From Brevundimonas halotolerans (GTDB lineage Bacteria; Pseudomonadota; Alphaproteobacteria; Caulobacterales; Caulobacteraceae), in contig NZ_QTTA01000024.1 in assembly GCF_003730275.1 (NCBI RefSeq), forward strand, positions 1 to 64,000: a DNA stretch of 64,000 bases. Direction: 5' to 3'. This document shows positions 40,580-48,103 of the stretch, piece after piece. The position numbers and the translations under genes were made by a program. Position 1 is the first letter of the stretch. Each line of letters begins with the position of its first letter. The notes beneath the pieces are model-generated. The model had not been told where the DNA came from. It ran no database searches and saw nothing but the letters and a program-made list of their open reading frames with translations.

Positions 40580-41182
40580 TCAGGTGCTGTAGCCGCCGCT
40601 CAGACGGTCCGCGGCCCCGAGGATCGAGGCCATGGCATCGCCGGCGGCCTTGCCGTCGCGGTCATAGCCGCCGCTTTCCAGAACGGCGAGCAACGCCTTG
40701 CGGGCGCGACTGACCCGGCTTTTGACCGTGCCGACGGCGCAGTCACAGATGGCAGCCGCTTCCTCATAGGCAAAGCCCCCGGCGCCGACCAGAATCAGCG
40801 CCTCGCGCTGCTCTTCGGGCAGAGAGGCCAGCGCCAGCCGCAGTTCGTCCAGCGCGACCGGGGCCTCGGGATTGTCGACGGCGACCAGCGTGCGCTCTGC
40901 TGCTTCCTGATCCAGCTGCGACTGGCGCCACGACCGGCGCTTGTCCGAATAGAACTGGTTGCGCAGGATCATGAAGGTCCAGGCCTTCATGTTGGTCCCC
41001 ATCTGGAAGCTGGCCCGCGCATCCCACGCCTTGACCATGGCGTCCTGCGCCAGATCGTCGGCCGCGGTGGCGTCGCCGGTCAGCGTCCGGGCAAAGGCGC
41101 GCAGGTGCGGGATCAGGGCGACCAGCTCGACCTTGAACGCCTTGTCATCGGTCGAAGGGGGCTTGGGGGCAGCACCGCTCAT
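40580..41182 (-). CDS. ecfG: ECF sigma factor EcfG (SigT) of the general stress response
   Basis: 200 residues. Sigma2 (about 22-88: L-R-A-F-A-R-T-L-T-G-D, D-D-L-A-Q-D-A-M-V-K-A-W, W-T-F-M-I-L-R-N-Q-F) and sigma4 (about 120-172: L-P-E-E-Q-R-E-A-L-I-L-V, A-Y-E-E-A-A-A-I-C-D-C-A-V-G-T-V-K-S-R-V-S-R-A). Held by NepR and released when PhyR is phosphorylated. It overlaps nepR by 4 bases. Confidence 0.92.
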   Translation of the reverse strand: MSGAAPKPPSTDDKAFKVELVALIPHLRAFARTLTGDATAADDLAQDAMVKAWDARASFQMGTNMKAWTFMILRNQFYSDKRRSWRQSQLDQEAAERTLVAVDNPEAPVALDELRLALASLPEEQREALILVGAGGFAYEEAAAICDCAVGTVKSRVSRARKALLAVLESGGYDRDGKAAGDAMASILGAADRLSGGYST

Positions 41183-41379
41183 TCGCCACCTTCGCCCGAC
41201 GCGCGGCTGTCCGCACGGCGCAGGATGTCGAGAAATTCGTCGGGGACCGGTTCATTGACCACCTCGTCGAAAATGTGCCGCAGCTTGACCCCGATGGCCT
41301 GCTGGCGAAGCCGTGCCTCTTCCAGATCTTCGGACCCGAGGTCCTCGATCGGCTGGCCGGGTTTGGATTTTTCAGTCAT
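41179..41379 (-). CDS. nepR: Anti-sigma factor NepR
   Basis: 66 residues from M-T-E-K-S-K-P-G-Q. The core L-R-Q-Q-A-I-G-V-K-L-R-H-I-F-D-E-V-V-N-E-P-V-P-D-E-F-L-D-I-L is the NepR helical signature; it binds either EcfG or PhyR's sigma-like domain. A longer in-frame start at 41475 would extend across its promoter and is rejected. Confidence 0.92.
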   Translation of the reverse strand: MTEKSKPGQPIEDLGSEDLEEARLRQQAIGVKLRHIFDEVVNEPVPDEFLDILRRADSRASGEGGE

Positions 41380-41415
41380 GAACGGCTGTCTGCCCCTTGA
41401 ATGCCGGTCGTCATT

Positions 41416-41440
41416 AACGTCACCTTGCGCTGCGGGTTCC
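41416..41440 (-). promoter_or_regulatory. EcfG-dependent promoter of nepR-ecfG-phyK
   Basis: Minus strand: GGAAC (41440-41436), 16 bases, CGTT (41419-41416), an exact match to the EcfG consensus. It lies 37 bases before the nepR ATG. It implies autoregulation of the stress sigma factor. Confidence 0.88.
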
Positions 41441-41480
41441 TTCCTCCACGAGATTTCCCCGGGTGAAGGCCGCAAGGCAC

Positions 41481-41505
41481 GGAACCTTGGCTGTTAAGCG
41501 ACGTT
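41481..41505 (+). promoter_or_regulatory. EcfG-dependent promoter of phyR
   Basis: GGAAC (41481-41485), 16 bases, CGTT (41502-41505), again an exact match. It lies 71 bases before the phyR ATG. With the opposite promoter at 41416-41440 the two -35 boxes are about 40 bases apart, so both arms of the switch share the same sigma factor. Confidence 0.88.
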
Positions 41506-41576
41506 CTGCCTGCTTGTCACCACCTGCGGACCGGTTTGTCCCGGCCGCAGAATCATTAGTCGGGAATGATAGCTCC

Positions 41577-42368
41577 ATGAGTCTGCTTGCCAGGTTGGCC
41601 CCTCACCTTCCGTATGTCCGCCGTTACGCCCGTGCCCTGACCGGCGACCAGACCACCGGGGACAACTATGTACGGGTCGCGCTGGAGGCCCTCGCGGCCG
41701 GCGAGCAGCAGCTGTCCCAGGACATGACGCCGCGCGTCGCGCTCTATCACGTGTTCCACACCATCTGGGCCTCGACCGGGGCCCGGCTGGAAGGTCGCCC
41801 CGACGTTGAGAGCGGAGACGAAGCCTCGCGTCGGCTGATGCGTATCTCGCCGCGCTCGCGCCAGGCCTTTCTGCTGACCGCGCTCGAGGGCTTCACGCCG
41901 TCCGAGACCGCGCAAATTCTGGGCTCCGATGTGCCCTCGGTCGAATCGCTGATCAGCGAGGCCCAGTCCGACATCGATGCCGAGCTGGCGACCGACGTGC
42001 TGATCATCGAGGACGAGGCCATCATCTCGGCCGACATCGAAAATCTGGTCAAGGATCTGGGCCACCGGGTCACGGCCACAGCCACCACCCATGACGAGGC
42101 CGTTGATGCCGTCTCGCGGCACAAGCCGGGTCTGGTGCTGGCCGACATCCAGCTGGCCGACGGTTCGTCCGGGATCGATGCGGTCAAGGATATCCTGAAG
42201 GCCATCGATGTGCCGGTGATCTTCATCACCGCCTTCCCGGAGCGCCTGCTGACCGGCGAGCGGCCCGAGCCGACCTTCCTGATCACCAAGCCGTTCCAGC
42301 CGGAAACGGTCAAGGCCGCCATCAGCCAGGCGCTGTTCTTCCATCCGGGCCGCCGCGAGATCGCCTGA
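41577..42368 (+). CDS. phyR: PhyR response regulator (anti-anti-sigma factor)
   Basis: 263 residues from M-S-L-L-A-R-L. N-terminal sigma-like domain (about 1-130), which mimics EcfG and captures NepR, then a receiver domain (about 138-255) with acidic pocket I-I-E-D-E and phospho-acceptor D190 in L-V-L-A-D-I-Q-L-A, and the conserved Lys in F-L-I-T-K-P-F. Phosphorylation frees the NepR-binding face. An in-frame upstream start at 41463 overlaps the promoter and is rejected. Confidence 0.93.
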   Translation: MSLLARLAPHLPYVRRYARALTGDQTTGDNYVRVALEALAAGEQQLSQDMTPRVALYHVFHTIWASTGARLEGRPDVESGDEASRRLMRISPRSRQAFLLTALEGFTPSETAQILGSDVPSVESLISEAQSDIDAELATDVLIIEDEAIISADIENLVKDLGHRVTATATTHDEAVDAVSRHKPGLVLADIQLADGSSGIDAVKDILKAIDVPVIFITAFPERLLTGERPEPTFLITKPFQPETVKAAISQALFFHPGRREIA

Positions 42369-42388
42369 CGAATTTTTCACCCGGCGCG

Positions 42389-42413
42389 GGAACCGGGGTC
42401 TTCGCTCTGCATT
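42389..42413 (+). promoter_or_regulatory. EcfG-like promoter of the intergenic sRNA
   Basis: GGAAC (42389-42393), 16 bases, CATT (42410-42413). Perfect -35 and spacing; the -10 differs by one base from CGTT. A start near 42420 would place the first hairpin at the 5' end of the RNA. Confidence 0.55.
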
Positions 42414-42419
42414 CTTGAT

Positions 42420-42537
42420 ATGCGGAGGCAGCGACGCCCCCCCGACAATGACCGGTTCACTCCGGTCAGCTGCCTCCGCGCCTCATCTCGATGATGCCTT
42501 TGAAGGCGGACCGTTTGCGGTCCGCCTTCATTTTTTT
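42420..42537 (+). ncRNA. Candidate sRNA downstream of phyR, GsrN-like
   Basis: About 118 bases with three-part structure: GCGGAGGCAGC (42422-42432) pairs perfectly with GCTGCCTCCGC (42469-42479); inside, a 16-base strand with seven C in a row (42437-42443), and a hairpin TGACCGG/CCGGTCA (42449-42468); then a strong terminator. No coding capacity is evident. In Caulobacter, the SigT-controlled sRNA GsrN acts through a C-rich loop. Features match, and the location next to phyR supports it, but homology was not tested. Confidence 0.6.
42501..42537 (+). terminator. Strong Rho-independent terminator
   Basis: Perfect 13-bp stem, TGAAGGCGGACCG / CGGTCCGCCTTCA, with a TTTG loop, then seven T. It is 130 bases past the phyR stop and ends the sRNA candidate. 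Confidence 0.95.
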
Positions 42538-42633
42538 GTGCCCATATCGGCCCTGCCCCTCGACAAGCTGTGCCCCTCGGCCATGATGTCGGTCCATAAA
42601 GAAAACGCATAGCGAGACATCAGGAGGTCGATC

Positions 42634-43650
42634 ATGACGCGCACCAATCGCCAATGGGTTCTTCGCCGCCGGCCGCAGGGCCTGATCCAGGACGGCGACC
42701 TTGAACTGGTTGAAAGCCCCGTCGCAGACCCCGGTGATGGCGAGGTTCTGGTCCGCACCATCTATCTGTCGCTGGACCCGACCAACCGCACATGGATGAA
42801 CGACTCCGAGGGCTATCTGCCGCCCGTCGGTCTGGGCGACGTCATGCGGGGTCTGACTCTGGGCGTGGTCGAGGCGACCCGCTCGGACCGCTTCAAGGAA
42901 GGCGATCTGGTTATGCCCATGTCGGGCGGCTGGGCCGACTATGCTGTCGTTCCCGACAGCCAGCTGCGTCCTGTGCATCGCTTCCCCGGTCTGCCGCTGA
43001 CGGCCAATCTGTCGGTGCTGGGCATGACCGGCCTGACCGCCTGGGCGGGCGTCACCGATGTCCTGCGGCCCGAGCCCGGCCAGACCATGGTCATCTCGGC
43101 TGCGGCCGGCGCCGTCGGCTCGATTGCCGGCCAGATCGCCAAACAGAAGGGCGCCCGCGTGATCGGCATCGCCGGGGGCGCCGACAAGGGCCGCTGGCTG
43201 ACCGAGGAACTCGGCTTCGACGCCGCCATCGACTACAAGAATGAGGATGTGGGCGAGGCGCTGGACCGTCTGGCCCCGGACGGCATCGACCTCAATTTCG
43301 AGAACGTCGGCGGCGACATCATGATCGCGGTCTGGAACCGGCTGAACACCCACGCGCGCATGGCCGTGTGCGGCCTGATCTCGGCCTATAACGCCACGCG
43401 CATGCCGCCCTCGCCGAACTTCTCGCGGATCATCACCCACCGGCTGGAGGTGCGCGGCTTCCTCGTGCTCGACTATGCCCCTCGCGCGCGCGAGATGGTG
43501 GCCGAGGTCGGGCCCTGGCTGGCCGACGGGCGGGTGAAGTGGAAGGTCCACGTCGATCACGGGCTGGAAGGCGCCGTCCAGTCGCTCAACCGCTTGTTCA
43601 CCGGCGATCATGACGGCAAACTGCTGGTGCGTGTCTCCGAAGAGCCGTAG
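42634..43650 (+). CDS. NADP-dependent oxidoreductase, medium-chain (CurA/LTB4DH-like)
   Basis: 338 residues. N-terminal W-V-L-R-R-R-P-Q-G, R-T-I-Y-L-S-L-D-P-T-N-R-T-W-M-N and the NADP fold A-A-A-G-A-V-G-S-I-A-G-Q place it in the zinc-free MDR group of alkenal/curcumin reductases. It reduces conjugated double bonds of reactive aldehydes or ketones. RBS AGGAGG precedes the ATG. It sits between the stress island and a MaoC-like gene; not itself evidently under the EcfG promoter. Confidence 0.85.
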   Translation: MTRTNRQWVLRRRPQGLIQDGDLELVESPVADPGDGEVLVRTIYLSLDPTNRTWMNDSEGYLPPVGLGDVMRGLTLGVVEATRSDRFKEGDLVMPMSGGWADYAVVPDSQLRPVHRFPGLPLTANLSVLGMTGLTAWAGVTDVLRPEPGQTMVISAAAGAVGSIAGQIAKQKGARVIGIAGGADKGRWLTEELGFDAAIDYKNEDVGEALDRLAPDGIDLNFENVGGDIMIAVWNRLNTHARMAVCGLISAYNATRMPPSPNFSRIITHRLEVRGFLVLDYAPRAREMVAEVGPWLADGRVKWKVHVDHGLEGAVQSLNRLFTGDHDGKLLVRVSEEP

Positions 43651-43680
43651 CGCCCGGCGTCAGAAAAGGCAGGGTCCCTG

Positions 43681-44106
43681 ATGAGCGAAGCCGAGGCGAC
43701 CGACCCCTTCCGGGTCTGTTTCGAGGACCTGTCGGTGGGTCAGGTCATACCGCTGGGTGCCTGCACGGTGGACGCCGAGTCCCTGAGCGGCTTCGTTGCC
43801 ACGTTCGCGCCCCGCTGGCCGGTTGAGGCCGGCGCCCCTCCGGCCATGGTCTATGCCCTGTGGACGCGGCTGTTCGCGGAAAAGTCCAGCCACTGGGCCC
43901 AGACCAAGGTGCTGGCCGTCGATGGCCTGCGCTATATGCGTGATCCGCCGGCGGGTGAGCTGCTGCGCGGCCGCATGACCGTCATGGGCAAGGACCCGGT
44001 GGGCGACGACAAGGGCATTGTCATCGCCCAGCACGACCTGCTGGACGAGGGCGGGCGGCTGGTCTTTTCCTGCCTGACCCGCGCCCTGTTTACCCGCCGC
44101 GCCTGA
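43681..44106 (+). CDS. MaoC-like hotdog-fold protein, catalytic motif not visible
   Basis: 141 residues. F-E-D-L-S-V-G-Q-V-I-P-L-G at the N-terminus is the MaoC/R-specific hydratase opening. The usual D-x-x-x-x-H active-site helix is not recognisable (here A-P-R-W-P-V-E-A-G-A-P-P-A). So it may be a non-enzymatic or altered member. It lies 30 bases after the oxidoreductase, likely the same transcript. Confidence 0.6.
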   Translation: MSEAEATDPFRVCFEDLSVGQVIPLGACTVDAESLSGFVATFAPRWPVEAGAPPAMVYALWTRLFAEKSSHWAQTKVLAVDGLRYMRDPPAGELLRGRMTVMGKDPVGDDKGIVIAQHDLLDEGGRLVFSCLTRALFTRRA

Positions 44107-44112
44107 CGCACG

Positions 44113-44152
44113 AAAACGCCCGACCCGGCGGACCGGATCGGGCGCTCGTTTT
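44113..44152. terminator. Bidirectional terminator
   Basis: CGCCCGACCCGG (44117-44128) and CCGGATCGGGCG (44133-44144) pair at 11 of 12 positions, with AAAA before and TTTT after, so it can work for both convergent transcripts. Confidence 0.8.
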
Positions 44153-44170
44153 ACCTAAGCCCCGTCAGGC

Positions 44171-45130
44171 CTACTGGACGCGTTCGACCGTAAAGCCGCG
44201 CTGCTCCAGCAGGGCCTGGACACTGTCATCGCCGGCCAGGTGGGCGGCACCGACGGCGATGAAGATCACGCCCTCGCCGTCCATCATGGTGTCGATCTGG
44301 CCGGCCCAGTTGGCGTTCCGCTTGACCAGAAGGTTCTGGTAGAATTCCTCGCCCTCGGCCCGCATCTGGGTGACGCCGATCTCTTCCAGGGTCTCGACAT
44401 CGCCGACCGCCCAGGCGTCGACCAGACGGTCCAGCTCGACGGTGGCATTCTCATAGTCGCTGAGCACCGAGCGCAGGAAGGCCATCTGGGCATCCTCGGA
44501 CATGCCGGACAGGATCTGCAGCTGCTCCTCGATCGTCTCCAGACCGTCGATCGGCTTGCCGGCTTCCAGAGCGCGGGCGCGCAGCACCAGCTCGACACCC
44601 GATTCCGGATCGTATCCGGCCTTGGTCAGCGGGGCCATCGACAGGGTCAGGGCCGCCAGCCACGGCCGCATGGGCTCGAATGCCGGACCGGTCAGCCCCA
44701 TGGCCTCGGCCGCCGTGTTCAGCTGGCTCTGCTCGGTAGCGTTCAGACGGCTGGAGAGGGGCGTTTCCATGTCGATGCCGTAGCGCTGGATCAGCGGCAT
44801 GGCCGCAGCCTGGTCATCGGGGTTCTCGATCTCGAACCAGATCTGGTCGGCACTGTCGAAGGCCTGATTGACGACCGGCGAGCTCCAGACGGTCTCGGGC
44901 CGCAGCAGATGCACCGTGCCGAACAGATAGATGGTCGAGTCGGCATCGCGCAGCACCCACAGGGCAGGCTTGCCGGCCTGCGCCGCGGCGTCCTGGGCCA
45001 TGGCCGGAGCGGGCGCCCCGGCGATGACGGCGAGGCCGAGACCGAGGCCGAGCGCGGCCGCGGCGGCCGTGCCCATCAGGCGGCGGCCAAAGGCGAGGGT
45101 CGAGGTCTTCAGGTGTTCAAGCGTGGTCAT
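44171..45130 (-). CDS. TraB/GumN-family secreted protein
   Basis: 319 residues. Long Ala/Leu signal peptide ending A-P-A-M-A-Q-D (about 46). The TraB/GumN fold has the paired motifs L-F-G-T-V-H-L-L (about 70) and A-V-G-A-A-H-L-A-G-D-D (about 293) with helices between, as seen. A metalloprotease-like activity has been suggested for the family; none is established for these bacterial members. Confidence 0.8.
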   Translation of the reverse strand: MTTLEHLKTSTLAFGRRLMGTAAAAALGLGLGLAVIAGAPAPAMAQDAAAQAGKPALWVLRDADSTIYLFGTVHLLRPETVWSSPVVNQAFDSADQIWFEIENPDDQAAAMPLIQRYGIDMETPLSSRLNATEQSQLNTAAEAMGLTGPAFEPMRPWLAALTLSMAPLTKAGYDPESGVELVLRARALEAGKPIDGLETIEEQLQILSGMSEDAQMAFLRSVLSDYENATVELDRLVDAWAVGDVETLEEIGVTQMRAEGEEFYQNLLVKRNANWAGQIDTMMDGEGVIFIAVGAAHLAGDDSVQALLEQRGFTVERVQ

Positions 45131-45191
45131 GGGTCGATCCTTTCATGATCGGGAGGGGAAGTCGAAAAGGGTTGGAGGAAGAGTTCGGGCG

Positions 45192-45773
45192 CTATTTCAG
45201 TCCGCGCCGGGCGCCGGCCACGGCCGAGGCGACCATGTAGACGGCCATCATGATGCCGATCATGCCCCAGGCGGTGATGCCCTCGACAAGACCCAGCCGT
45301 TCCGAGGCGGCATAGACGAACAGCGCCAGTTGCAGGACCCAGAAGGCCAGCGCGCCCGTCTCGACCATCACCCGCCGCAACATCTCGTCGGCCTGGCGGA
45401 ACATCATCACATTGGCGACGGTCTGGATGGCCAGCAGGCCGAGGACGATGGCCATGGAGACCTCGGCCGACAGCCAGTTCGTCCCGTAGATCGGCACGAT
45501 CAGGACGATCCCGGCCAGGGTCAGCACCAGAATCTGCAGCAGGCCGCAGCCTTTCGGGACCTCAGTGGGACGCAAGGCAAGGATGCCGCCCATCACCACG
45601 CCCATACCGATCAGCACCACCCCGACGAACAGGTTCAACGCGTCGTCGGCGGGCAGGGCCGCGGCATCGATAAAGCGGGCCGTTGCGGCTCCGACCGCGG
45701 CCCCGATGAGGGCCAGCAGGACCAGTCCACCGATCTTGAGAGCCGGGTGGAGCGTGCGTTCATCGGACGTCAT
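45192..45773 (-). CDS. Hypothetical membrane protein, end of XRE cassette
   Basis: 193 residues with about six hydrophobic helices and short loops. No family is recognised. It starts 3 bases after the XRE gene stop, so the three genes 46428-45192 read as one unit: membrane protein, repressor, membrane protein. Function unknown. Confidence 0.65.
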   Translation of the reverse strand: MTSDERTLHPALKIGGLVLLALIGAAVGAATARFIDAAALPADDALNLFVGVVLIGMGVVMGGILALRPTEVPKGCGLLQILVLTLAGIVLIVPIYGTNWLSAEVSMAIVLGLLAIQTVANVMMFRQADEMLRRVMVETGALAFWVLQLALFVYAASERLGLVEGITAWGMIGIMMAVYMVASAVAGARRGLK

Positions 45774-45776
45774 GGA

Positions 45777-45968
45777 TCAGTCCTCCAGAAAGATGGATTC
45801 AATGGGTTGTTCAAAGACGCGGGCGATCCTGAAGGCCAGCGGCAGCGAGGGGTCGTAACGACCGGTTTCCAGCGCATTGACGGTCTGGCGGGAGACCCCC
45901 AGCCGGTCGGCCAGTTCGGCCTGGCTCCAGTTGCGCTCGGCGCGCAGCACCTTGAGACGATTGTTCAT
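45777..45968 (-). CDS. XRE-family small HTH regulator
   Basis: 63 residues: M-N-N-R-L-K-V-L-R-A-E-R-N-W-S-Q-A-E-L-A-D-R-L-G-V-S-R-Q-T-V-N is a complete HTH_3, ending I-E-S-I-F-L-E-D. Such stand-alone HTH proteins with a membrane partner are known in many bacteria and usually control their own operon. The start at 45968 is chosen; the longer frame to 46052 reads into the preceding gene. Confidence 0.88.
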   Translation of the reverse strand: MNNRLKVLRAERNWSQAELADRLGVSRQTVNALETGRYDPSLPLAFRIARVFEQPIESIFLED

Positions 45969-45975
45969 GACGCGC

Positions 45976-46428
45976 TCACCGGTGCCTTGCCCACCAGAAC
46001 ACCCAGGCAAAGGCATAGCCGAGGGTCTGGACGAGGATGACCGAGAAGACACCGCCCTGGATCAGGTCGACAGGGTCGTAGGCCGCGAACGCCGTCTGCG
46101 CCTGCTCCGCATCGATGACCACCATGCCGGTCAAGAGGACGATGCCCCCTATCGCCAGGCCAAAGGTCGAGCCCCACCACCAGGCCCATTTATGGGCCTC
46201 GCGGGCGGCTTCATCGAGGCCGCGCCACCACCAGACGCACATCCAGATCACCCCCGCCATGCCCAGGGCGATAACGAATGCCATCATGGCCACGGACACG
46301 GCGCGCAACTCGCCCATGACGGCGGCGCCCGCACCGGCGATACCGCCGAACACCATGCAGGCGGCCATCACGGCGACGTAGCGAAGCGCGGGGTTGCGCG
46401 CGATGCGAGGGGGCTTGGGCGAAGGCAT
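45976..46428 (-). CDS. Hypothetical membrane protein, start of XRE cassette
   Basis: 150 residues with four helices (about 17-38, 46-68, 87-105, 127-146) and a Trp-rich cytoplasmic loop (W-W-W-R-G-L-D-E-A-A-R-E-A-H). Family not recognised. First gene of a three-gene unit with an XRE regulator 7 bases downstream. Confidence 0.65.
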   Translation of the reverse strand: MPSPKPPRIARNPALRYVAVMAACMVFGGIAGAGAAVMGELRAVSVAMMAFVIALGMAGVIWMCVWWWRGLDEAAREAHKWAWWWGSTFGLAIGGIVLLTGMVVIDAEQAQTAFAAYDPVDLIQGGVFSVILVQTLGYAFAWVFWWARHR

Positions 46429-46446
46429 GACAACTGTCCCTGTCTG

Positions 46447-46500
46447 TTTGACAAGGGTGTTTTACATCACGCGCCGCACAAGTCAAGCACCCTTGTCAAA
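46447..46500. promoter_or_regulatory. Promoter/operator of the XRE cassette with 13-bp inverted repeat
   Basis: TTTGACAAGGGTG (46447-46459) and CACCCTTGTCAAA (46488-46500) are perfect inverted repeats 28 bases apart. The minus strand between holds TTGACT ... TAAAAC with 16-base spacing, a promoter into the cassette. This is the expected shape of an autoregulatory operator for the XRE protein. Confidence 0.6.
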
Positions 46501-46517
46501 AAGGAAAGGGATGACGT

Positions 46518-47771
46518 CTATTCGCCGGATTCCGGGGCTTTCAGCAGTTCCGGACGACTGAGCGCCCGGGGCGAGGCCTCGACCGGCGAAAGGTCGGGCA
46601 GCTCCTTGCCCTCATGATCGACGTGCAGATCCTCGAACCGGCGCGCCGACACCATGACCTGGCTTTCGAGTGAGCCGACGAACTGGTTGTATTTGCCCAC
46701 GGCGGTGTCGAGGGCACGGCCGACGGCGGCCGCATGCCCGCCCATGACCGACAGCCGCTTGTAGAGCTCCTTGCCCAGTCGGGCGACGTCCTCGGCATTC
46801 CTCGACTGCTCCTCGGCGCGCCAGCCATAGGCCACCGCCTTGCACAGGGCGAACAATGTGGTGGGCGTGACAATGACCACGCGCGAGGCCATGGCCTGGG
46901 TCATCAGCTCGGGCTCATGATCCAGTGCCGCCGCCAGAAAAGCATCGCCCGGCACGAACATGGCGACGAAGTCGGGACTGGGCTGGAACTGGTCCTGATA
47001 GGCCTTCGACGCCAGCTGCCGCATATGGGTCTTCATACTGGCGGCGGTGCGCAGCGACGCCGCCTGCTGGCGCTGCTCCTCATCGCCCTCGCCCTGATCG
47101 GCAAAGGCCAGCGGCACCTTGGCGTCGATCACGAACATGCCACCACCGGGCAGGCGCACGACAAAGTCCGGCCGTTGCTGGCGGCCGGCCTCATCGGCAT
47201 TCGAGGTCTGCTCCTCGAAATCGAACCGGCCCGCCATGCCGGCGGCCTCCAGCACATTGCGGCAGGTCTGCTCGCCCCAGCGCCCCCGCCGCCCGGTGTT
47301 ACCGCGCAGGGCCTCGGTCAGCTTGCGCGCCTCATCCCGCGTGGCCGACGACGCCGTCATCAGCGCCGCCAGCTGTGCCTTCAGCCCGCCGGTCTCCTCC
47401 GAGCGGGTCTTCTCCAGCGCCGTCACATGCTCCTGGAATTTAGCCAGGGTGTCGGCCACGGGCTTCAGCTGGGCCTCCATCCGCTCGCGGGCCATCAGTT
47501 CGCGATTGCGGAAGGTCTCATCGGTGCGCTTCAGCAGCTCCTCGGCCACGGCCCCGGCCGACTGCGCAGCCTGGACGCGGAGGAATTCGGCATTGGCCGC
47601 CGCCTGATCCTCGAACAGCCGCATCCGGGCCTCGGTCTCGGCATGCCGCTCACGCAGCTCCCAGTTCCGGGTTTCTGCGGTCGCGGCCCGGCGGCGCTCC
47701 ATCAGGGCCCAGGCCAAGGCGATGACAGCGACCACCGAAGCGGCGACAAAGGCAATGAGGGAAGCGTTCAT
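46518..47771 (-). CDS. rmuC: DNA recombination protein RmuC
   Basis: 417 residues. N-terminal helix (about 4-22), long coiled coil (about 30-150), then the RmuC nuclease-like domain with R-G-R-W-G-E (about 160), P-D-F-V-V-R-L-P-G-G and V-I-D-A-K-V-P-L (about 215-230), and S-P-D-F-V-A-M-F-V-P-G-D-A-F. Limits inversions and other rearrangements. The gene faces the same way as the upstream repeat cluster. Confidence 0.92.
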   Translation of the reverse strand: MNASLIAFVAASVVAVIALAWALMERRRAATAETRNWELRERHAETEARMRLFEDQAAANAEFLRVQAAQSAGAVAEELLKRTDETFRNRELMARERMEAQLKPVADTLAKFQEHVTALEKTRSEETGGLKAQLAALMTASSATRDEARKLTEALRGNTGRRGRWGEQTCRNVLEAAGMAGRFDFEEQTSNADEAGRQQRPDFVVRLPGGGMFVIDAKVPLAFADQGEGDEEQRQQAASLRTAASMKTHMRQLASKAYQDQFQPSPDFVAMFVPGDAFLAAALDHEPELMTQAMASRVVIVTPTTLFALCKAVAYGWRAEEQSRNAEDVARLGKELYKRLSVMGGHAAAVGRALDTAVGKYNQFVGSLESQVMVSARRFEDLHVDHEGKELPDLSPVEASPRALSRPELLKAPESGE

Positions 47772-47844
47772 GCTCCGTTCCTAACCTGAGTCAGGAAGAG
47801 GGGAAAGGCACGTGGGGCGCGAGGGGCCGCCGGTCCAGGTTCAT

Positions 47845-47889
47845 CACAGAGAACACAGCGAAGAAAAGCCACGAAGACCACAGCGAGGG
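47845..47889. repeat. Dispersed repeat of the CACAGAGAACACAGCGAAG type
   Basis: Short-period copies of CACAGAG/CACAGCG and GAAGAAAAGCCACGAAGACC fill 45 bases. Similar A/G-rich tracts occur intergenically in alphaproteobacteria. It is part of a 332-base gene-free gap (47772-48103) with two other repeat types. Confidence 0.5.
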
Positions 47890-47923
47890 GGTGCGGGGGG
47901 CGACGGCGGCGCATCTTTCATCT

Positions 47924-47978
47924 CCTCCCCCTCATGGGGGAGGTGGCGCGCCGCGAAGCGGCGAGACGGAGGGGGCGA
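47924..47978. repeat. REP-like palindromic element (single unit)
   Basis: CCTCCCCC-TCAT-GGGGGAGG hairpin (47924-47943) followed by CGCGAAGCGG and the tail GGAGGGGGCGA. The same building blocks appear at 63624-63748 inside the E2 gene, so this is a dispersed family. Confidence 0.7.
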
Positions 47979-48053
47979 CTCTGCGGGCATCCGTTTTCCC
48001 GACGAAGGTCGGGGTCCATAAGGGGATGCAAGCCGTCTGCCTGTTTCTCTGGG

Positions 48054-48071
48054 CCCCGGCCTGCGCCGGGG
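48054..48071. repeat. Short GC hairpin in the intergenic repeat cluster
   Basis: CCCCGGC-CTGC-GCCGGGG, a perfect 7-bp stem. It is the third repeat type in the 47772-48103 gap, which otherwise contains no gene. Confidence 0.5.
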
Positions 48072-48103
48072 AAGCGGAGAGGTGTGTGGGGAGGGCTCAG
48101 CCC

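Noticed and set aside
42369-42500. Short ORF as an explanation of the phyR downstream region
   Set aside because: The possible frames lack a ribosome-binding site and the stems with terminator explain it better.
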